DNA from: an uncultured Clostridia bacterium
GTDB taxonomy: Bacteria; Bacillota; Clostridia; Oscillospirales; Oscillospiraceae
Reading direction: 5' to 3'
DNA length: 50,001 nucleotides
Assembly: GCA_947058885.1 (NCBI GenBank)
Contig: CAMSIF010000006.1
Span: 1-50,001 of the forward strand
Below, piece by piece: positions 15,516-23,100 of the stretch. How positions within the stretch are numbered: position 1 is the first letter of the stretch; the number at the start of each line of letters is the position of its first letter. Made by a program: the position numbers and the translations under genes. Below the pieces are notes generated by a model that did no database searches, was not told the DNA's origin, and saw only the letters and a program-made list of their open reading frames with translations.

Positions 15516-17614
15516 CCGGCCCGTATCTGGAGACTTTGGGCCGCGTCTCCTTCTCCGCCGCCATCATGATATTGGCAGTGCTGGCCCTGCGGCTCCGCTT
15601 CCGCCGGCAAACACCCCAGCGGGTATTCTGCCTGCTCTGGGATATCGTGCTCGTCCGCCTATTGCTGCTGGCGGACATCCCCTCCCCGCTCAGCGTACAG
15701 CAGCTGCTGAAAAATTGGCGCGTCAGTGCCCAGAACGCCGTACCATACACCTCCATACAAACAAAAGACGCGCTCGCATTCGGAGAAGTGTATCTGGTAG
15801 ACGGCGCGGATTACGCCTTCGCGGTGGAAAATGCCGGATGCGCAGTTTCCGGAACAGGTCCCGCCCTGTCCGCCAATACGCTGCTGACATTCCTATGGCT
15901 GGCGGGAGCCTTGGCCTGTCTGACATGGCTGCTGTGGGGACACCTGCGCAGTAAACGCGTTTACGCCGCCTCCCTCCCTGTGTCCAGCGCGGCCGTACAG
16001 GACTGGCAGGCCCACAACCCCCTTCGCCGCCCAGTCCAGGTCCGCTGTAGTGACCGGATTGCTTCCCCCTTGACCTACGGCGTGCTGTACCCCGTGGTAC
16101 TGCTGCCCAGCGGCATGGACCTCTCGGACGCCGAAGCCCTCTCCTACGTTCTGGCTCACGAATACACCCACATCCGGCGTTTCGACGCTCTCCGGAAGGG
16201 ACTTCTGGCCCTGGCTCTGTGTCTCCACTGGTTCAACCCTATGGCCTGGGTCATGTACTACCTGGCGGGCCGGGACATGGAGTTGGCCTGTGACGAGGCG
16301 GTTATCCGCTCTGGCGCGAACCGCCGGAGCTACGCCCTTGCCCTCCTGCGATTGGAGGAGGAGCGGGGCCGGGGCTTCCTCAGCGGAAACTCCTTTAGCC
16401 GCAGTGCATTGGAAGAAAGGATTGAAGCTATCATGAAAATCAAAAAATTATCCCTATCCGCCCTGGTCGCGGTTCTGGCGGCAATGTGCATTGCTACCAC
16501 CGTGTTTGCCACCAGCGCACCCCAGGCGTCTGACCGCAGTTCCGCCAACGGGGGAGAGGTTTTGGAACTGCTGGACGGCGAAAAAACCTGGATGACCGAG
16601 GACCGGCTTCACGCGCAATATGGTAATGACTGGGGCGACGGCTGGCAGGTAGAATGGTGGACAGCCGATGAGTACGCCGCCTGGCTGGAGCAGGAGAAGC
16701 AGGACTTGCAGGATCTTATCGGCGGGCGGGCCTACACCGGCGGCGACGGCTGGTTCGTCTGGGACCAGCAGAGGGTGGATGAAACCATCGCCCTCTATGA
16801 AAGCATTCTGGAAGACATCAGAAACGGTGCGCTGTACTCCAGGACCATCCGGGACCAGAACGGCAACCTGGTGGAGGACGCCTCCTTGGGAAGCGGCGGA
16901 ATGCTGGTCTCCAGCGTAATTGACGGCGCGGAGGACATGGAGCAGGACGTTTCGGCCCTGCTGAGGGAGTATACGGCCTTCGGCCTCAGCGGCACGGAAC
17001 AAGACGGCCTCTTCTACAACGGCCAGCGGGTCCGGTACTTTGTGGACGGGGTGTCCGTAGGAGATGGATGTTACGGAATCCGCTATCACCACGAGGACCC
17101 GTCCGGCACAGTGGACGTTCACACCCTGCGGGCAGTGCGCTGCAACTCTGATGGTTCCTACGACCCCATGGGGGATCTGACGGGGCTGGCCGCAAGAGGG
17201 GATGAACACTTTGACCCGGATCTTATCAGCACGCTCCACTCCGCCAGCGGCAGTACCCAGAACGCCATAGCCGGTGAGGAGATAGAAATCCCCCCCTATA
17301 TGGAAGACCTTTTGGAGCTGGGAGAGGAGATGCTTTCGCTGACGCGGCAGGACCGCGCCTCCGGCGGCGGTAAGACCCTCGCGGAGATTTTCGCCCAATT
17401 TGCGCCCTACGGCCTTACCTGTACTCCCGGACAAAACGGCTTTGTCAACCTCTCCTATAACGGAGAGACAGTCCGCTTTTTCGCGGATTGTAAGCCTGAC
17501 GGTTCCATCTTCACTTACGAAAATCCCTATGCATCGGAAGGCAGATCATTCTACACAAATTATAATGAGGATGGCATGATCATCGGCTTGACCGATGAAA
17601 TGCTTGCGCCATAA
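15512..17614 (+). CDS. BlaR1-type M56 membrane metallopeptidase with unusual ectodomain
   Basis: 700-residue sensor-protease expected to cleave the adjacent repressor after an extracellular signal. Residues 1-320 form the M56 part: membrane helices, the zinc motif HEYTH at 216-220, and ELACDEAV about 40 residues later with the third ligand Glu. A further membrane helix (about 313-333, LSLSALVAVLAAMCIATTVF) leads to about 365 outside residues. That part lacks the S-x-x-K and KTG motifs of penicillin-binding sensors, so beta-lactams are not the likely ligand. It contains two copies of a short motif, GLFYNGQRVRYFVDG (about 500) and NLSYNGETVRFFADC (about 650), each after a [YF]-x-x-[YF]GL segment. 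The signal is unknown; cell-wall or envelope stress is a reasonable guess. Confidence 0.88.
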   Translation: MTGPYLETLGRVSFSAAIMILAVLALRLRFRRQTPQRVFCLLWDIVLVRLLLLADIPSPLSVQQLLKNWRVSAQNAVPYTSIQTKDALAFGEVYLVDGADYAFAVENAGCAVSGTGPALSANTLLTFLWLAGALACLTWLLWGHLRSKRVYAASLPVSSAAVQDWQAHNPLRRPVQVRCSDRIASPLTYGVLYPVVLLPSGMDLSDAEALSYVLAHEYTHIRRFDALRKGLLALALCLHWFNPMAWVMYYLAGRDMELACDEAVIRSGANRRSYALALLRLEEERGRGFLSGNSFSRSALEERIEAIMKIKKLSLSALVAVLAAMCIATTVFATSAPQASDRSSANGGEVLELLDGEKTWMTEDRLHAQYGNDWGDGWQVEWWTADEYAAWLEQEKQDLQDLIGGRAYTGGDGWFVWDQQRVDETIALYESILEDIRNGALYSRTIRDQNGNLVEDASLGSGGMLVSSVIDGAEDMEQDVSALLREYTAFGLSGTEQDGLFYNGQRVRYFVDGVSVGDGCYGIRYHHEDPSGTVDVHTLRAVRCNSDGSYDPMGDLTGLAARGDEHFDPDLISTLHSASGSTQNAIAGEEIEIPPYMEDLLELGEEMLSLTRQDRASGGGKTLAEIFAQFAPYGLTCTPGQNGFVNLSYNGETVRFFADCKPDGSIFTYENPYASEGRSFYTNYNEDGMIIGLTDEMLAP

Positions 17615-17623
17615 CCTCCCGGC

Positions 17624-17652
17624 TTGCGTTTTTGGCCGCGCTGTGGTACAAT
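17624..17652 (+). promoter_or_regulatory. Promoter for the small membrane-anchored protein
   Basis: TTGCGT (17624-17629), 17 bp, TACAAT (17647-17652), right after the M56 gene stop. The small gene thus may be transcribed alone as well as by read-through. No TTCTA/TAGAA operator is seen here. Confidence 0.6.
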
Positions 17653-17688
17653 GCTCCCCAAGCGGTACCGCCGCGCAAGGAGGTCCCT

Positions 17689-18204
17689 ATGGAAGAGAGA
17701 AAACGCCCTTTCCCCACATTTGTACTCTGGCTGCTGGTATTTACAATATCGCTGCTGTTCCTGATGGTGCGCTGTTCCAGCGATATTTTTGCCAAGGAAC
17801 CTCCCACGCTGTCTGTTGCGGCGGACGGCGCGCCGCTGAATTGGGTCATGGTCCGGAACGTCTGGAACGGAGAGACCTCCGCGCCGGAGGACCCCTTCCT
17901 CCTTTACGGACAGAAAATCGAGACGCCCTCCCACGCGGCGGCGGGTGAGACCGTCACCGTTACCATCGGCGGCGACATCCCCGATAAGGTGGTATTGGAG
18001 GAGTACGCCCTCGCCCCCAACGGCCAGTCAGTCTATGGCGAACGCCAGCTCCTGGGCGAATATCCCTTCTACTTCAACCGGAAGTCCGGGACCTTTACCC
18101 TGCCGGAGCCGGGGGAACACCCGGTTCGCGGGTATGTACTGCGCTGCTTCTGGGGGGAAAATAACTGCGACTACGGCATGATAGTACAAATTCTGCCGGA
18201 GTAA
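17689..18204 (+). CDS. Membrane-anchored extracellular protein of unknown function
   Basis: 171 residues from ATG 17689, preceded by AAGGAGG. A basic start (EERKRP) and one hydrophobic segment (about 9-27) give a signal anchor; the cysteine right after it (MVRC) does not fit a lipobox. The outside part has no family I recognise. It looks beta-rich, with the phrase AAGETVTVTIGGDIPDKVVL resembling an Ig-like or cupredoxin-like strand pair, and two cysteines near the end (RCFWGENNCDYG). It follows the BlaI-BlaR pair by 74 bases, so it may be part of the same response, but it has its own promoter and is followed by a strong terminator. Confidence 0.7.
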   Translation: MEERKRPFPTFVLWLLVFTISLLFLMVRCSSDIFAKEPPTLSVAADGAPLNWVMVRNVWNGETSAPEDPFLLYGQKIETPSHAAAGETVTVTIGGDIPDKVVLEEYALAPNGQSVYGERQLLGEYPFYFNRKSGTFTLPEPGEHPVRGYVLRCFWGENNCDYGMIVQILPE

Positions 18205-18220
18205 CAGAGAAACAGGAAAG

Positions 18221-18252
18221 CGGCCCTGACGGAGAAAATTCCGTCAGGGCCG
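18221..18252 (+). terminator. Terminator between convergent small protein gene and larE
   Basis: Stem CGGCCCTGACGGA / TCCGTCAGGGCCG with a six-base A-rich loop, then TTT. It lies between convergent genes and could stop both; the larE stop codon is six bases beyond it. Confidence 0.75.
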
Positions 18253-18257
18253 TTTAC

Positions 18258-19016
18258 TTATGTCTCCCGGCTCTGCCGGGGAACGGCGTCCAAAAAGACG
18301 CGGGCAAAATCCTTGGCAAGCTGGTTTTGTATCTCCGGCAGGAGCTGTTCCGCCAGGGCCGTCTGCTCCTCCCGGACCTGAAGCAGAGCGTTCCCGTCCC
18401 GGAGCCGGAGCCGGAAATCAGAAAATCCCAACGCCATCAGCGCCGCCTCCCCCCGGGCTATCCGGTCCAGGGCTTCGGCGGTAATGGGCGTCCCGGCGGG
18501 CACGCGGGTGGCAAGACAGGCGTAGGAGGGCTTGTCCCACACAGGAAGCCCCGCTTCCCGGGCCAGCCGCCGGATTTCCGCCTTGGTCACGCCGCACTCC
18601 CGCAGGGGGGAGCGGACGCCTAATTCCGCCAAGGCCCGCATACCGGGACGGTCTGAGGCGTCGTCCGAGGCGTTGCCGCCGTCCAGAACCACTGGGAAGC
18701 CGTCCTGGGCCGCCGTTTTCAGCAGAAGGGTAAAGAGGGCTTTTTTGCAGTAATAGCAGCGGTTGGCCGGGTTAGCCGCCGCCTCCGGCACGTCGAGAAT
18801 ATTAAACTCCAGCACAGTCAGCTTCGCCCCCAGGCGGCGGGCGGTATCCTCTGCGTCCTCCCGCTCAAAATCCGGTTGGAACGGGGTCTGGACAAAGTAG
18901 GCGGCAGTACTCCGGCAGAGCCGGACCGCCTCGTGGAGCAGCCACGCGGAGTCCACGCCGCCGGAGAAAGCCACTGCGGCGTCTGGGGTTTTTTGGAAAA
19001 ATTCTTCAATGGTCAT
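18258..19016 (-). CDS. larE: LarE-type sulfur-inserting enzyme (nickel-pincer cofactor)
   Basis: 252-residue PP-loop ATPase of the LarE family, which activates a pyridinium carboxylate with ATP and inserts sulfur to build the nickel-pincer nucleotide of lactate racemase and related enzymes. The ATP pyrophosphatase loop is AFSGGVDSAW (16-25). Three cysteines stand where the Fe-S type of LarE has them: Cys87 and Cys90 in NRCYYCKK, and Cys167 in KPSYACLATRVP. The one-cysteine LarE gives up its own sulfur; the three-cysteine type carries a [4Fe-4S] cluster and can turn over, which is what this sequence suggests. larB, larC and larA are not in the window. It runs in the same direction as the deacetylase gene, 15 bases downstream of it. 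Confidence 0.9.
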   Translation of the reverse strand: MTIEEFFQKTPDAAVAFSGGVDSAWLLHEAVRLCRSTAAYFVQTPFQPDFEREDAEDTARRLGAKLTVLEFNILDVPEAAANPANRCYYCKKALFTLLLKTAAQDGFPVVLDGGNASDDASDRPGMRALAELGVRSPLRECGVTKAEIRRLAREAGLPVWDKPSYACLATRVPAGTPITAEALDRIARGEAALMALGFSDFRLRLRDGNALLQVREEQTALAEQLLPEIQNQLAKDFARVFLDAVPRQSRET

Positions 19017-19031
19017 AGGGGGTCCTTTCGC

Positions 19032-19904
19032 TTATCGGACGACAAGGTTCAGCCGGTCCGCCAGTCCCCTGCCGCTCATGGTGTTGGTGACGTTGAACCG
19101 CCCCATTTTCCGAAGCGTGTTCCAATCCCCAGTATACAACGTGTTGCAGTATTCGTCAATTGTAAAGGTCATTAGAATGCCCCCGGCTTGCAGCGTCTGG
19201 TCGGCCTGCTCGCTCCAGTAGCCGAAGGGGTAGGCCAAAGCCACCAGGTCCGTAGAGAGCCGGCCCTCCCGCCTTTCCCGGGTGAGGCGCAGATCCTCTT
19301 GCAGGGCGAGAACATAGTCCGCGTCCGATTCCCCCTCCAGCTGAAGCACGCCCTCCCGTCCGCTGAAGCCGTAGCTGGCCAGCTGGTGCATATCATAGGT
19401 ATGGGATTGAATCTCAATAACGCCCTTTTCCACCCAGGGTACCGCCTCCTCATAGGCAAACCGGGCCTGCCAGAAAGGCTGGCCGTCGTGGACATAAGCC
19501 GCTTCTCCCTCGTTGATGCCGATAACGAACACGGTGGCGCACATGCCCAGCTCCTCCAAAATAGGAGCGGCAATTTCCAGATTACTGGTATATCCGTCGT
19601 CCATGGTAATCAGGACCGGCTTGTCCGGCAAAGGCGTACCGTTCTCCACGAAGTCAATGACCTGAGCCAGATGCACCGCCTCAAACCCCTCTTCCTTCAG
19701 AGCGGTAAGCTGTTCCCGGAACCGGTCCCGGGATACGATGGTGTCCAGCAGGTCCTCCTTGTCCTCTTCCACAAAATGGTGGTACATCAAAACCGGCAGC
19801 CGGCAGCGTGCGCCGGTGAAAGTACCGTAACAGATATCCAGCCACAGACACGCCGCAACAAGAGCGAACAGAATCAGTACGGCGGGCTTCGCAATTTTTT
19901 TCAA
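19032..19904 (-). CDS. Membrane-anchored polysaccharide deacetylase
   Basis: 290 residues from TTG 19904, nine bases after GGAGG; the frame stays open for another 1.9 kb upstream but that is antisense to the next gene and past the promoter. An N-terminal hydrophobic helix (about 8-26) anchors it. The NodB domain shows PVLMYHHF (about 38), the metal and base Asp pair in TMDDGYT (about 100), and SHTYDMH (about 168), matching motif 2 (H-x-x-x-H). It would remove acetyl groups from peptidoglycan or another cell-surface sugar. The arginine/aspartate motif 3 is seen as ALAYPFGYW. Target sugar unknown. Confidence 0.9.
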   Translation of the reverse strand: MKKIAKPAVLILFALVAACLWLDICYGTFTGARCRLPVLMYHHFVEEDKEDLLDTIVSRDRFREQLTALKEEGFEAVHLAQVIDFVENGTPLPDKPVLITMDDGYTSNLEIAAPILEELGMCATVFVIGINEGEAAYVHDGQPFWQARFAYEEAVPWVEKGVIEIQSHTYDMHQLASYGFSGREGVLQLEGESDADYVLALQEDLRLTRERREGRLSTDLVALAYPFGYWSEQADQTLQAGGILMTFTIDEYCNTLYTGDWNTLRKMGRFNVTNTMSGRGLADRLNLVVR

Positions 19905-20006
19905 AATATATAACCTCCATAAAATGGTATAGCAAGGCGGCCGGAAGCGGGGGCTTTCTCCAGCCGTCCGATGACAGGATACCCGCAATCCGGCAATTTC
20001 ATAATC

Positions 20007-20035
20007 AGTATACCACTCAGTTCTACAAATGTCAA
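20007..20035 (-). promoter_or_regulatory. Promoter of the deacetylase gene
   Basis: Minus-strand TTGACA (20035-20030), 17 bp, TATACT (20012-20007), leaving about 95 bases of leader before the TTG start. Confidence 0.8.
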
Positions 20036-20085
20036 CCTGTTGTTTGCTCAAAGTCGAGGGCACAGCCCCCACCGCAATTTCCTTC

Positions 20086-20114
20086 TTGCGTATTAGCCTG
20101 AATTGGTGCATAAT
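20086..20114 (+). promoter_or_regulatory. Promoter of the four-gene operon
   Basis: TTGCGT (20086-20091), 17 bp, CATAAT (20109-20114), about 25 bases before the first start codon. It is the only sigma-A-like site I find ahead of the operon. Confidence 0.6.
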
Positions 20115-20138
20115 ATTACCAGAAAAGGGGGGACCGCT

Positions 20139-23100
20139 ATGAACAAAAAGAGAATCCGCCAGATGAGCGCAAGCCTTCTGCGCCGTCTGACCACGCAGCC
20201 AGCTGTCCGCTGGCTGGCGCCCCACAGGGACATGCTGGTCCGGCTGCTGGAGGAACAAAATTTTATACAGCGTTTCGTGCCGCTGTACGACGGCACAAGA
20301 CTGAAGTGCGCCAATATTCTCATGCTGTGCCGGGAGGAGCTGGATTGCCTCGCCCCGGAGCCGGAGGAGGGCTGGCTGGCCTTTGCCTACGATTTTGCCC
20401 GGAAGTCCATGTTTCCCGACCCGGCTTTTGAGCCCCGGCGGGAGCGGTATGGGGCGGGGGCGGCGTTTCTGCTGGCCCTCCTGCAAGTGCTGCTGGACGC
20501 GGAGCGGGCCAAGCTTCCGGCGGATCCCCTCTGGCAGCTGGAGCTGCTGGAAGACGGCGAGCTGGAGGGTCTGGCCCATCAGGACAGCTACCGCCTGTTT
20601 CTGCGCAGCTACCGCCGGGAGTACGTCTATGAGATGATGCGTCTGGGGCTGGAGGCCACCCCCTTCCGTACTCTGGAGCATATTGCCGGAGTCCATCATG
20701 TGGCTCTCAGCGTGGCGCGGGACTTGAAGGCGGCGGGAGTGCCCATTGATTTGGCTCTGGTGTCCGCCAGCGCGGCGGGGCACGACATCGGCAAGTTTGG
20801 CTGCCGTCCCGGCGAACGGGTGCCATACCTGCACTACTATTACACCGACCTCTGGTTCCGCAGGCGGCACATGGAGGACATCGGCTACGTAGCCGCCAAC
20901 CACTCCGTCTGGGATTTGGAGCTGGACTACCTGTCTGTGGAATCCCTGGTTCTCATTTATGCCGACTTCCGCGTCAAGCAGGAGCGCGGCCCCGCTGGAC
21001 AGGAGATAACCAAAATATCTACCCTGACAGAGGCGTTCGACGTGATCCTTTCCAAACTGGACAACGTGGACGACGCCAAGCGTACCCGCTATACCTTTGT
21101 TTACGCCAAGCTGAGAGATTTTGAACGCTACATGGTGAGCCTGGGGGCGGACACATCTCTGGGCGGCGGGGCGCGGAGCGGTCCCTCCGGACGAAAAGAC
21201 GTGGCCCTTATGGACCCGGCGGAGGCGGTGGAGGCACTGCGGCTTCTGGGCGCGGAGCACAATATCGCCCTGATGAGCCGCCTGACCAACCAGCGAAGCT
21301 TTGCGGGCCTGCTGGAGCTGGCCCGGGGCGAGACCGACTGGCGGCGCCTGCGGGCCTATCTGGGCGTGTTCAACTCCTATTCCGTCTACCTCAGCGCGCC
21401 CCAGAAGGTGCAGACGCTGGCGTTCCTCTACGAATTGCTGATGCACCGGGAGGGGGATATCCGCCGCCAGGCCGCCGCGCTGATAGGGGAAATTATCGCC
21501 CGGTTCCAGGCGGGATATGTGAAGGAAAAGCCCGCCAATTATGTGCCGGACAGCCGGGCTTCCATGGATTTGGACCAGTGGAAGCTGTACCTGGAAAAGG
21601 TCGTTTGTCCAGATGCCAAGCTGATGGCCCAGCACCGGCGTTGGATCAGCTATCAGCTGAAGACGATTGTCAATTCCCTTCTGGAGAAATGCGGAGCGGA
21701 CCGCCGGGGGCTGTTCCTCAAGGCGTTTCTCCGCTATTACCGCCATCCGGACCGCCTGGAGGACGAGGTGGCCTTCCAGCTGCTGGAGACCGCCACCGCC
21801 CTGCCCCGGGATGTGCTGGAGGACCGCCAGCGCAGTTCCCTGCTGGCCTTCGCCCACGCGCTCTCTGACCGGGAGACGGAGGAGGTGCGGGTAGCGGCAG
21901 GCCTGCTGATGGAATATCTCTCCCGGCGGGCCGTTCCGGCGGAGAAGGCCAAAACCGCGTCCGCTCCCGGCTTAAAGCTGGAACAACACCTCACGGATGA
22001 GGAGGTCTCGGAAATTTTCCTGGATAATCTCAAGGCCGCCACGCCCTGGATTGTCAAACAGGTCAATATCCGCCGTCTCACCCGCTTCGCCCAGGACGGC
22101 GGCGGCCGCCTCCTGCACATTGCCACCCATCTGACCAATCTGGTAAAAGTCAGCGGGCAGGTGGCTGTCCGGCAGAGCGCGGGGGACGCCCTGCTGGACA
22201 TCGCCCCGCAGCTCACCGCCGAGGAGCGCAATGAGGTGGCGGTGGAGCTGGGCCGGGGCCTGGAAATCGGCCAGCTGGAATTCTCCAAATATATCCCCGA
22301 CTGTTTGGGCAGGTTCTGCCTGTGGCTGCCGCCGGACCTGCTGGAGGAGATGCTGGACGACCTGGACGAAACCCTCTGCTCCTCCAATGGACGGGTAATT
22401 TCCCTGGCTCTGGATACTGCCGCCGTTATTTACGAGGAGTACGATACCTACCGGGTCCGGTTTCCGGAGGAGGACGAAATTTACCGCCGCCGCCGGGAAC
22501 GGCTTCTGGGAATGCTGCTCAAGGGCCTGGCCGGTATCCAGCCCGAGGTACGCCAGGAGGCCCTGTTTGTTCTGGGCCGCCGTGTGTTCGGTTCCAAAAC
22601 CCTGGGCCGTCACGAAAAACGGCGGGCGTTCCTGCTGACCCTGAAAAAAATTCTGGCCCTTGTGGGGGAGATGCCCGGGGATGAGCTGACCTTCTACTAC
22701 CGGGCCGCTATGTTGGGCAGGCTCTACCGCTTTGTCACCGAGGAGGAAATTCTGCACGGCGGCTTCCAGTTTGAGGAACCCCGGCCCGTGGCCTTCTTCC
22801 CCGGCACCTTCGACCCGTTTACGCTCTCCCATAAGGGGATTGTTCGGGCTATCCGGGACTTGGGCTTTGAGGTGATGCTGGCTATTGACGAATTTTCCTG
22901 GTCGAAAAAAACCCAGCCTCACCGGACCCGCCGCCGTATCGCCGCCATCTCCACGGCGGATGAGTTCCACGTGTCTATCTTCCCGGAAAATTTCTCCGTC
23001 AACATTGCCAACCCCCAAAATCTTGCCGCCCTTCGCGCCGCCTTTCCGAACCGGACAACCGCCATTGTGGTGGGCAGCGACGTGGTGGCTAACGCCTCCT

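Noticed and set aside
16450-17614. Penicillin-binding sensor domain in the BlaR-like protein
   Set aside because: No S-x-x-K, S-x-N or KTG motif in the outside region.
17689-17780. Lipoprotein signal in the small membrane-anchored protein
   Set aside because: The residues before the cysteine (LMVR) do not fit the lipobox; a signal anchor explains the segment better.
19905-21857. N-terminal extension of the polysaccharide deacetylase by 650 codons
   Set aside because: It would be antisense to the HD protein and cross a consensus promoter; TTG 19904 has GGAGG at the right distance.
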